Below are positions 16,071-23,626 of a stretch of 51,900 bases of DNA, in pieces. The position numbers were made by a program, and so were the translations under genes. The notes beneath the pieces are model-generated. The model saw nothing but the letters and a program-made list of their open reading frames with translations, was not told where the DNA came from and searched no databases. The DNA comes from DASXBJ01 sp036491755. GTDB taxonomy: Bacteria > Chloroflexota > Dormibacteria > Dormibacterales > Dormibacteraceae. Location: NCBI GenBank assembly GCA_036491755.1, contig DASXBJ010000039.1:1-51900 (forward strand). The letters are read 5' to 3'. Numbering within the stretch: the first letter of the stretch is position 1; each line of letters opens with the position of its first letter.

Positions 16071-18224
16071 GTGAGCCGGGCGGAGGGGCTGGCTGCAAGT
16101 TCGTCGAGGTCGCTCGCCAGGTTGCTGGACGGCGCCGACGCAAGCGTCGAGGCGATCGCGCGGTTGCTCGACTCGGCTGCGTTGTCGGTCGCCGTTTTCG
16201 AGCGCGGACCGCAGGTCACGGTTGCGTACCTGAACGCCGCCGCGGCGGCCCAGGCGGCAGTGGCGGCCGAGGCGGCTGCGGGGCGACCCGTCAACGAGGT
16301 GTTTCCCCAGCTCGATCCGGCTCTGATCGAGCACCTGCTGTCCGATACGGGCGCGCCAGCCGAGCCGACCAACCTGCGCGGCATGCTGCCGGGTGGCTCC
16401 GCCTGGAGCGTCGACGCCATCAGGCTCGGTCGCGATCGCGTGCTGGTCCTGGCGGAGGAGCTGGGCGACGCCGTCTCGTCGCGGCAGCGTCTCGAAGCTC
16501 TGCTGGCATCCACCAATGTCATCTGGAGGCCAATTGATTTCGGCTCGATGGCTCCTCTCATCGTCGAGCAGGCCGGCCGATTGCTCTCGGGCGTTGACGT
16601 CGGCCTTTGGACGATCTCAGCCGACGCGCCGGCTGAGCTGCGGCTGACGGCAAGCAACTCACCGTCGATGAAGATCGGTTTCCAGACCCCAATCGCCGGC
16701 ACAGTCGCCGGCGAGGCGGCCAGGAGTGGATCGCCGGTGGAGGTCACGGCGGCTGAAGGTCTGGGGGCCGGCAAACGCGGCCTTCTCGATGGCATCCACA
16801 CCGCGCGCGCGGTCCCCTTGACGGCCGGTGGCCGCGTTCTGGAGGACCGCGGCTACCCCGGCGTCCTGGTCTTCGCCAAGCGTCTCGCGACTCCCTTCAC
16901 CGACGCCGAGCGGCGACTGATGGATGAGTTCGGCAAACTCGTCGCGCTGGCCGCGGACCGCGCCGAGCTCCTGGCCGACGCCCGCCACTCTGCTCGCCGC
17001 CTGGAGCTGACTCTCGAGGTGGCGATGGCTCTCGCGGGATCCCTGTCGCCGCGAGAGATCATCCAGGTTCTGCTCAGCCGCACGCTCGAGACCGTCGAGG
17101 CAGATCGCGCCACGCTGTCGAGCATGGACGACCACGAGCTGGTGATCGAGGCGACCCACTCGCGTTCGGGTGAGGTGCGCTGGGTCGGCCTGCGCTATGG
17201 CTTGGAGTACCTCGAGCATCAACCCCTGATCAGTCAGGCGCTGCGAACCCAGCAGCCGGTATTCGGCGGTGCGATGAGCACACCCGACGCGGCGCCTGAA
17301 TTCCGAGCAGCCCTCGAGCAGATGACCCAGACGGCCACGCTGCCCCTGTTCTTGAGCGGCAGACCGGCCGGCCTGCTGATCGTCTCGCGCACCGCAGACC
17401 GGCAGTTCACGAATGCGGACACAACCACCCTGCAGCTGATGGGCAACGCGGCGATGCTGGCGCTCCGAAACGCGAGGCTGTTCGAAGAGCTCAAGAAGGC
17501 AAGCGCCTCCAAAACCGAGTTCCTGAACCTGGCTGCGCATGAGCTCCGGACACCGGTCACGGTGATCAGCGGCTACGCCTCACTTCTCCGGGCCGGGATC
17601 ATCGAGCGCAACTCGACGGAATCCGACAAGGCTCTCGGGGTCATCGAGCAAAAGGCCGGCGAGCTCAAAAAGCTGGTCGACGCTCTGCTGCTCGCGGCCC
17701 GCCTGCAAACCGGCTCGCCGGTGACCAAACGCAGGGTGCTCGACATCGTCGAATCGGTCCGCCTGGCCGCCTCGCGCGCCAAGGCATTTGCCGGTCTGAA
17801 GGGCGGTACGGTCGGGTCGCAGCTGCCCGACGCACCAATCCTCGTTGTCGCAGACGGCGACCATCTCGCCCGGATCCTGGACAACCTGCTGAACAATGCG
17901 GTCGCCTACAGCGATGGCCCGCCGCAGGTTGAGGCTCGTGTCGTGCCGGCGCCCGGTCACGTCTGGGTCGAAGTCCGGGACCGCGGCCGTGGGATCCCGG
18001 CGTCACAGAGCGAATTCATCTTCGAGCAGTTCGCACGAGTTGAGGACCCCAACGAATCGGGGACCTCCGGCGCCGGGCTTGGCCTCTACATTGCCCGAGG
18101 GCTGGCTCGCAACATGGGTGGCGAGCTGGAACTCTTCAGCACTGAGCTGGGCAAGGGAAGCATCTTCAGGCTGCGGTTGCCTGTTCCGGCAGGCAACGAA
18201 TCGGAGGGGGCGGAAGCCCTATGA
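16071..18224 (+). CDS. GAF-domain sensor histidine kinase
   Basis: A 717-residue cytoplasmic kinase with no membrane helix. An N-terminal PAS-like segment (VAVFERGPQVTVAYLNAA) is followed by two GAF-type domains (about residues 140-305 and 320-480), HisKA with phospho-acceptor His490 in AAHELRTPVTVISGY, and a HATPase domain with N-box LNNLLNNAVAYSD, G1 DRGRGIP and G2 SGAGLGLYIARGLA. It should phosphorylate the receiver encoded next; the two genes overlap as ATGA at 18221. The GTG at 16071 is used as start; nothing upstream shows similarity. The GAF ligand is unknown. Confidence 0.9.
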   Translation: MSRAEGLAASSSRSLARLLDGADASVEAIARLLDSAALSVAVFERGPQVTVAYLNAAAAAQAAVAAEAAAGRPVNEVFPQLDPALIEHLLSDTGAPAEPTNLRGMLPGGSAWSVDAIRLGRDRVLVLAEELGDAVSSRQRLEALLASTNVIWRPIDFGSMAPLIVEQAGRLLSGVDVGLWTISADAPAELRLTASNSPSMKIGFQTPIAGTVAGEAARSGSPVEVTAAEGLGAGKRGLLDGIHTARAVPLTAGGRVLEDRGYPGVLVFAKRLATPFTDAERRLMDEFGKLVALAADRAELLADARHSARRLELTLEVAMALAGSLSPREIIQVLLSRTLETVEADRATLSSMDDHELVIEATHSRSGEVRWVGLRYGLEYLEHQPLISQALRTQQPVFGGAMSTPDAAPEFRAALEQMTQTATLPLFLSGRPAGLLIVSRTADRQFTNADTTTLQLMGNAAMLALRNARLFEELKKASASKTEFLNLAAHELRTPVTVISGYASLLRAGIIERNSTESDKALGVIEQKAGELKKLVDALLLAARLQTGSPVTKRRVLDIVESVRLAASRAKAFAGLKGGTVGSQLPDAPILVVADGDHLARILDNLLNNAVAYSDGPPQVEARVVPAPGHVWVEVRDRGRGIPASQSEFIFEQFARVEDPNESGTSGAGLGLYIARGLARNMGGELELFSTELGKGSIFRLRLPVPAGNESEGAEAL

Positions 18225-18610
18225 GCCCAGCCCACGACCACACTGTTCTTTTGGTGGACGATGACCAGATCGTCGTCGACATGTACAGGTTCGTCCTGGA
18301 CAGGGCTGGTTATAGAGTCGTGGTCGCCTCGGACGGCTTGGCCGGGTTGGAGGTGGCCGCTTCGATCCGGCCGAGCCTGATCTTTCTTGACATCAAGATG
18401 CCCAAGCTGGACGGCATCGAGGTTTTGAGGCGGCTCAAGGCGGACCCTACGATGCGGAGCATCCCTGTCGTGATGCTCTCGAACTACGACGAGCCCGCCT
18501 TTTTGAGCCAGAGCAAGATCCTGGGGGCGAGCGACTACGTGATCAAGGCGGCGACGGACCCAGCGGAGCTCTCCGATGTCGCCGCCCGCTACCTCGGAAG
18601 TCCGATCTAG
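18221..18610 (+). CDS. Single-domain response regulator (CheY-like receiver)
   Basis: A 129-residue receiver with acidic pocket DDD at 13-15, phospho-acceptor Asp57 in IFLDIKMPKLDG, VVMLSNYDE carrying the switch serine, and the lysine of YVIKAATDP. There is no output domain, so it must signal by protein contact or phosphotransfer. It overlaps the kinase gene by four bases and is its obvious partner. The ECF sigma gene begins about 90 bp downstream on the same strand. Confidence 0.92.
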   Translation: MSPAHDHTVLLVDDDQIVVDMYRFVLDRAGYRVVVASDGLAGLEVAASIRPSLIFLDIKMPKLDGIEVLRRLKADPTMRSIPVVMLSNYDEPAFLSQSKILGASDYVIKAATDPAELSDVAARYLGSPI

Positions 18611-18700
18611 CCCGGCCTGACTCCGACCGCGTTCCGGTGCTCAAATTGTTAGGGCAAATCGACCCCATCGCCCCTATTGGTTACAGGTGTAGTCAAAGGA

Positions 18701-19231
18701 ATGGTTTTCCAGGCGCGCGAAATCGACCTCATCAACTCGGCCAAGGCCGGCGATCGAGGCGCTTTCGCCGAGCTTCTCCGGCCTGAGTACCGGACCGCGT
18801 TCCGGCTCGCCTGCGGCCTCCTCCAGGACGTCGATGAAGCCGAGGACGCGGTGCAGGAGGCGGCCTTCTCCGCCTGGAGGAGGATCGGCAACTTGCGCGA
18901 AGGCTCCATCCTGCGGCCGTGGTTTCTGGGCATCGTCGCCAACCAGTGCCGCTCGGTCAAGCGAAGCAGATGGTGGTCTGCCACCAACAGCGAACAACCC
19001 GAGGGTGAGGCGCCCGAGATCGATGTCGCCGCGTCGCTCGACCTGCGTAGGGCCCTGCGCAGGATCGGACATGACGAGCGGCTGATCCTGGTCCTTCGCT
19101 ACTACCTCGACATGCCGTTCGAAGAGATAGCGGCCACCCTGGGCATAACGCCCAAAGCGGCGCGCAGCCGCGTCGAGAGGGCGCTCCGTCGGCTCAAGCC
19201 CATCTTGAACATGCAGGGGGCGACGGCATGA
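18701..19231 (+). CDS. ECF-type RNA polymerase sigma factor
   Basis: A sigma-70 family protein of about 176 residues. Region 2 (YRTAFRLACGLLQDVDEAED, then AVQEAAFSAWRRIGNLREG) and region 4 (LRRIGHDERLILVLRYYLD, then EEIAATLGITPKAARSRVER) are intact, with a short linker and no extra domain. The ATG at 18701 is favoured; a TTG at 18677 would add eight residues. It overlaps the next gene as ATGA at 19228, the usual layout for a sigma factor and its regulator. Target promoters cannot be told from this window. Confidence 0.9.
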   Translation: MVFQAREIDLINSAKAGDRGAFAELLRPEYRTAFRLACGLLQDVDEAEDAVQEAAFSAWRRIGNLREGSILRPWFLGIVANQCRSVKRSRWWSATNSEQPEGEAPEIDVAASLDLRRALRRIGHDERLILVLRYYLDMPFEEIAATLGITPKAARSRVERALRRLKPILNMQGATA

Positions 19232-20253
19232 TGGACGAGCGAATCGTGTTTGACAGGTTTCACGAGGCTCTCGAGATGGAGCCGCGACCCGGCGCGTACG
19301 AGCGCCTGAGTTTTGCGATCACAACGAGCCCGGCGACCCGGACGGGACGCCAGGCGTACCGAATGAGGTGGACGACGATGGGACTTCGTTTTGCCGCCGT
19401 CCTGACGGCGGCGGTCATGGCCGTCGCTGCGATCGCCGCTTTCCTGGCGACCCACCACTCGCCCGTCGGCAGCGTGCCGGCAGGCCAGGACAGAAATGTC
19501 ATCGCATACGAAGCAATGGTCACCAGGGACTACGCAACAATGGACAGAGCAACCTCGAACAACAACTGCGCAACCATCCAGGATCAGGGTTGCCCGGCTG
19601 CCATCCAGCGCGTGATTCCGACCCTACAACAATGGGTTGGCGATCTCGACACAGCCAAAACACCGGCCGGGCTTCAGGCCCTCGACGGTCAGCTCCGAGC
19701 GCACCTGACCGCCGTAGCTTCGGATTTGACCAATGCCGCCGCGTTTCAACGGGCGAACAACTCCAGCGGGTTCGACCAGGCGATGGCGGCGGGACTTTAC
19801 GAGCGCGCCTGGATCGACCCCGCCGCCCTCACGCTCGAGGGGTCCTACCCAAGGTTGGCCGGTTCGTTCCACGACGAGATCAGCCTGGTCAGGCGCTCGC
19901 TGAGCGCCTGCGTGAACTCGACCCCCTCTCCGGCCGACCTCGGCTGCTCGCGGCTGTCGACGGGGACGGTCTGCACTGCTGCACGGGCCCAGGCGTGTGA
20001 AGGGGATGTGCAGTCGGCCGCCACGGAGATCGAGGGCTTCCTGATCGGGCTGGCACAAAATCCGCCGCCCACCGCGCTGGCAGGGAAGGACGCGCAGCTT
20101 CAGCGCGACCTCGCCCAGGCGGACAGCTTCCTTCTCGCCATCACCGGTGATCTCATGAAAGGGGACACCCTCCAGGCGTCGTTGGACGACAGCTCGTTCG
20201 CGATCACGGTGAACACGTCCGGCGGAGACGCATCAGCAATTCCGACTGGCTGA
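19228..20253 (+). CDS. Single-pass membrane protein coupled to the ECF sigma factor (possible anti-sigma)
   Basis: A 341-residue protein with a cytoplasmic N-terminus of about 50 residues, one membrane helix (LRFAAVLTAAVMAVAAIAAF, about 53-73) and a long helical extracytoplasmic part with two short Cys-containing loops (NNCATIQDQGCPA and a later CVNSTPSPADLGC / VCTAARAQACEG region). Translational coupling to the sigma gene suggests an anti-sigma role. However, the zinc-type HxxxCxxC motif is absent and the N-terminal segment is short, so this rests on context. I recognise no named family. A strong terminator follows at 20284. Confidence 0.75.
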   Translation: MMDERIVFDRFHEALEMEPRPGAYERLSFAITTSPATRTGRQAYRMRWTTMGLRFAAVLTAAVMAVAAIAAFLATHHSPVGSVPAGQDRNVIAYEAMVTRDYATMDRATSNNNCATIQDQGCPAAIQRVIPTLQQWVGDLDTAKTPAGLQALDGQLRAHLTAVASDLTNAAAFQRANNSSGFDQAMAAGLYERAWIDPAALTLEGSYPRLAGSFHDEISLVRRSLSACVNSTPSPADLGCSRLSTGTVCTAARAQACEGDVQSAATEIEGFLIGLAQNPPPTALAGKDAQLQRDLAQADSFLLAITGDLMKGDTLQASLDDSSFAITVNTSGGDASAIPTG

Positions 20254-20283
20254 TGGAGATTCGTGATCTCTCGTCGTCGTTGG

Positions 20284-20315
20284 GGCGGCACCCATGAACG
20301 GGTGCCGCCGTTTTT
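20284..20315 (+). terminator. Rho-independent terminator after the sigma-factor operon
   Basis: GGCGGCACCC (20284-20293) and GGGTGCCGCC (20300-20309) form a perfect 10-bp stem with a six-base loop, followed by GTTTTT. It ends the plus-strand kinase/sigma block and keeps it from reading into the convergent methyltransferase. Confidence 0.85.
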
Positions 20316-20319
20316 CGCG

Positions 20320-21144
20320 CTATCCCTGGTTGACGCCGACGGCTTTGAAGAACGTGTAGCAGAAGACCCCGTCTGGTTCGGCGGTGCGGTACAGATCGGC
20401 GAGGCCCTGATCGAAGTCCGGCCCGCTCATGAGGCCCGCGGCGATGGATGCGTCTCGAACTCCCGCGATCATCGCGGTGAACGTTCGCTTCGTGAAGCCC
20501 TCGACCAGGGCCGGCCGGCTGGAGTCGACGTAGACCATCCGCGGCGAAACCTGGACCGCGCCGAATCCCGCCTCCTTCACCAGCGGATACAGCGACCGTC
20601 CGATCAGAGCGTCGCCGCCCGCGCCCGCCTGGAGCTTGACCAGGCAGTCGATCGCCCGCTGCGCGTACTCGCTGTCCGGGTGAAAGTAGGCGGAACCGTG
20701 GTCGCCCTCGATCACCGTGATCGTGCCACCTGCCTTCATGAGTCTCCCGAGCGCCTGGAGTCCCTCCACGGGTCGGGTCAGGTGCTCGAGGACGAAGCAA
20801 ACGAAGACGTGATCGAACGACTCCGGTGGAAACGGCAGATTGAAAATGTCGGCCTGCCGAAACGCGACGTTGTCCAGTCCGGCGGCCTCCACCGCCGCGC
20901 GAGCCTGGGCGAGGGAGGCGGCCGAGAGATCCACGGACGTGATCACGGATTGCGGGCTGTTGCGCGCCAGCGTGACGGTCTGGGCTCCCACGCCGCACCC
21001 GGCCTCGAGCACCTTCTCGCCCTGTTGATACCTCGTGTCCCAGTGCAGCAGCTCGACGAGGCTCTTCGCCTGGTCGTGCAGGCGCTCCGCCTCACGAGGG
21101 TCGTAGCCGTGCACGTAGGTCTCGGTCATCGCGCCACCATTCAA
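20320..21144 (-). CDS. Class I SAM-dependent methyltransferase
   Basis: A 274-residue Rossmann-fold methyltransferase with motif I VLEAGCGVGAQT, motif II VDLSAASL, the ADIFNLPFPPESFDHVF block and CFVLEHL, typical of the UbiE/Methyltransf_25-31 type. It transfers the methyl group of S-adenosylmethionine to an unidentified small molecule. ATG 21144 is given; ATG 21129 (MTETYVHGYD) five codons later is equally plausible. It stands alone on the minus strand, with 114 bp to the next gene. Confidence 0.87.
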   Translation of the reverse strand: MNGGAMTETYVHGYDPREAERLHDQAKSLVELLHWDTRYQQGEKVLEAGCGVGAQTVTLARNSPQSVITSVDLSAASLAQARAAVEAAGLDNVAFRQADIFNLPFPPESFDHVFVCFVLEHLTRPVEGLQALGRLMKAGGTITVIEGDHGSAYFHPDSEYAQRAIDCLVKLQAGAGGDALIGRSLYPLVKEAGFGAVQVSPRMVYVDSSRPALVEGFTKRTFTAMIAGVRDASIAAGLMSGPDFDQGLADLYRTAEPDGVFCYTFFKAVGVNQG

Positions 21145-21258
21145 GACGCTGACAAGTTACAGCCAGAGGGCCCGCACCGGACCTGATGAACGGAGCGGCG
21201 TGCGCTCGAACTTGGCCTTACCCTTACTGAGCCTCGCTGGGGTGGAACAGAGCACCTG

Positions 21259-21810
21259 ATGATTCACCGAGTCCTCGTGATCGCGGGAGCGATCGTTGCG
21301 ATCGCCGCCGCGTCGGTTGTATTCACCGTCTATCGCGTCCCGAATGACACCACCCCGCAGCGCCCGCGTCCGTCGCCGACGGCCCTGGCAGTTCGCGAAA
21401 CCCTCACGTGCCAGCCCACCGAGCTGAAGCTGACCGGAGTGTTCAATGAGTGCGCCTCGATCGGCAAGGGCACCAGTTGCCCGAGCGGTTCGTTCGATCA
21501 GGCCAGGGAAATGTTGCTGAACGGCACCAAGGACACGTTTCTCCTGTACATCGAGGTCAACGGCGGCTACCACGGCCCCGGCACCTACGCGCTCGCGCCC
21601 TGGCCGCAAGGCACGCTGGGCGTCGCTGACGGCGTGGCCAAGGTCGCAATCCGCGAATTCACCACGGGGGCGCTTTGGGAATCGTCGGCGGGATCGGTCA
21701 CGATCGAGGGCTCCGAGCAGTTCGGATGGGTCTACGCCGGCCTGGGGGCCAGCAGCAGCTCCCCGGTCGACGTGAGCCTCAACATCGCGGGCTGGTGGAG
21801 CTGCTCCTGA
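21259..21810 (+). CDS. Small secreted or membrane-anchored protein, unknown
   Basis: A 183-residue protein with one N-terminal hydrophobic helix (VLVIAGAIVAIAAASVVFTV) acting as signal or anchor, then a Thr/Pro-rich stretch and a compact domain with four cysteines (LTCQPTE, NECASIG, TSCPSG, WWSCS), likely disulfide-bonded outside the cell. I do not recognise the family. Its end is eight bases from the convergent histidine kinase. Confidence 0.7.
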   Translation: MIHRVLVIAGAIVAIAAASVVFTVYRVPNDTTPQRPRPSPTALAVRETLTCQPTELKLTGVFNECASIGKGTSCPSGSFDQAREMLLNGTKDTFLLYIEVNGGYHGPGTYALAPWPQGTLGVADGVAKVAIREFTTGALWESSAGSVTIEGSEQFGWVYAGLGASSSSPVDVSLNIAGWWSCS

Positions 21811-21818
21811 GGCGCCGC

Positions 21819-23213
21819 TCAGACGCCCTCGGCGACGGCCTCGGAGACCGCCGGCGAATCGGTGTGCAGCGGCAGAGTGAAATGGAATGCCGAGCCCTGG
21901 CCGGCCAGGCTCTCCGACCAGATCCGGCCGCCGTGCATGAGGACGATCTGGCGTGCGATCGGCAAGCCCAAACCCGTCCCGCCGTCCCCGCTTTCGTAGT
22001 TGGCCGAGACTGGCAGCAGCAGCTGTTTGCCGTCGATCAACCCGCCGGCGATCTCGGGCGCCAGGCCTGCCCCTTCGTCATTCACCGTGACCACGGCGAA
22101 TCGATCCTTGATCCGGCTGGTCACGGAGACCCTGCTGCCGGGTGGCGAGTACTTCGTGGCATTGCTGAGCAGGATGGTCAACACCTGCGCGACCTTCTCC
22201 CGGTCCACTGTGATGACACCCAGTGCGGGGTCCAGCTCGACCGTCAGCGGGTTCTGCGGGTGCCCTTGCCTGAAGTTGTCGACGACATCCGCCATGAGCT
22301 GGTTGATGTACACCTGGTTTACCTCCAGGCTCGTGGACCCTGTCTCCATGCGGTCCAGCTCGATCATCTGGCTGAAGGCGCGGTCCAGCTGCTCCGCCTC
22401 GTTGTAGATGTCGCTGGCGAAGGCTTTCACGTTGTGCAGGTTGAGTTCCTCCGAGTCGCGCATGAGCTCGCTGAAGCCCTGAATTCCCACCAGCGCGGTG
22501 CGGAACTGGTGGCTGATCCGGATCAGGAAGTTGCTTTTCAGCCTGTTCAGCCGCTCGAGCACGACAAGGTTGGCGATGGCCGTCGAATCAGCCTGGTTCT
22601 GCAGCCGGCGCCTCCAGCGATCAGCCAGGACAGCGACCGGGAACATCGACGCATAGAACAGGACCAATCCCACGGCCAGGGCGCCGTAGAGCTGCTGTGA
22701 CTCGCGATCGATCGCGGCCTGCACGGGCGCATACGGGAGGTACAGCTCGAAGGCTCCGCTGGGCCGCGATCCGCTGGTGAATATGAGCGGAACGTACACC
22801 TGGACGAGCTCGCCGCTGAGGTTGTCGCCGGCGTTTTCGGCGTCTTGGCCGTTCGTCAGGCCGCCACCTGGATGTCCCGCGAGCGCTGCCTCCAGGTCGC
22901 CGTCAATCGGCAGCGTCTTGCCGATCAATGCCTGGTTGTCCGAGTACACGACGGTGCCGGCAGGGTTCCACACCTTGATCCGCGCGATCTCCCTGCTGAC
23001 CGCGGCCCCCTGGAGCCTCTGGTTGACCTGGATGATCTGGTCCGCGGTCATGCCGATGGCGAGCTCTTGCGAGTCGAGAAGCGGCTGGATGCCCACGCGG
23101 GCGACCAGGGCCGCGCTGCTCTGGGCGGTCTCGAGATACCGCTGCTGGACGTCCGCGTTCAGCTCATGGGCCAGCACAGCGCCCAGCGCCACGACCGGTA
23201 CCAGGGCCAGCAA
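21819..23213 (-). CDS. Membrane sensor histidine kinase, orphan
   Basis: A 464-residue kinase: N-terminal membrane helix (LALVPVVALGAVLAHEL), about 150 extracytoplasmic residues, a second helix (ALAVGLVLFYASMFPVAVLA), HisKA with His235 in ISHQFRTALVGIQGF (SHQFRT instead of the common SHELRT), and HATPase with LSNATKYSPPGS, NDEGAGLAPE and GGTGLGLPIARQIV. The TTG at 23213 is the first usable codon. Upstream in frame, up to a stop, lie only non-start codons encoding a basic stretch typical of a cytoplasmic N-terminus, so the true start may be unusual. No response regulator is adjacent. Confidence 0.85.
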   Translation of the reverse strand: MLALVPVVALGAVLAHELNADVQQRYLETAQSSAALVARVGIQPLLDSQELAIGMTADQIIQVNQRLQGAAVSREIARIKVWNPAGTVVYSDNQALIGKTLPIDGDLEAALAGHPGGGLTNGQDAENAGDNLSGELVQVYVPLIFTSGSRPSGAFELYLPYAPVQAAIDRESQQLYGALAVGLVLFYASMFPVAVLADRWRRRLQNQADSTAIANLVVLERLNRLKSNFLIRISHQFRTALVGIQGFSELMRDSEELNLHNVKAFASDIYNEAEQLDRAFSQMIELDRMETGSTSLEVNQVYINQLMADVVDNFRQGHPQNPLTVELDPALGVITVDREKVAQVLTILLSNATKYSPPGSRVSVTSRIKDRFAVVTVNDEGAGLAPEIAGGLIDGKQLLLPVSANYESGDGGTGLGLPIARQIVLMHGGRIWSESLAGQGSAFHFTLPLHTDSPAVSEAVAEGV

Positions 23214-23404
23214 GCCGAAACGTGCAAGGGATCCAATCGACCTGGATCCAAACTTCGCCGTGGGCTCAGTCTAGGTACGACCTGGTCGGGCGAGCACGAA
23301 TTAGCGCGAATGTCGGCAGTCGAGGTGTTCCGGTCGCCCCCCGGTCGCCGTGGTTTTGGCCATTTTTTGGGCTCCCATTTGAGACCGCAAAGCATCGCGG
23401 TCGG

Positions 23405-23434
23405 TTGGGGGATCACCTCGCGTCCATCTATATA
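23405..23434 (+). promoter_or_regulatory. Candidate promoter of the beta-propeller gene
   Basis: TTGGGG (23405-23410) and TATATA (23429-23434) are 18 bp apart in the 413-bp gap between the kinase and the propeller gene. A start near 23441 would leave a leader of about 185 bases. Just upstream, GACCGC (23383-23388) and GCGGTC (23397-23402) form a small inverted repeat. The rest of the gap holds nothing I can identify. Confidence 0.4.
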
Positions 23435-23626
23435 GGCGCCTGGCGACGACCGCTCAAGCAGGGATTGTCCTCGCCGCAGGTCCGGGTTAATATCGGATTC
23501 TGGCCGCGCCCGGGCGGGGAGCCGGTGGTGCCACGAGGCGAGATTCGGTTGCGCTGTGACATCACGGAACTCGGGTCTACAGGCGCTGCATGTGAATCCA
23601 GCGGAGCTGCGAATCGAGGAGTGGGT

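Noticed and set aside
23340..23440. Possible cyclic-di-GMP riboswitch (sequence GACCGCAAAGC)
   Set aside because: Only CGCAAAGC resembles the GEMM-I core. The GGGCAAAC strand, GAAA tetraloop helix and downstream pairing are missing.
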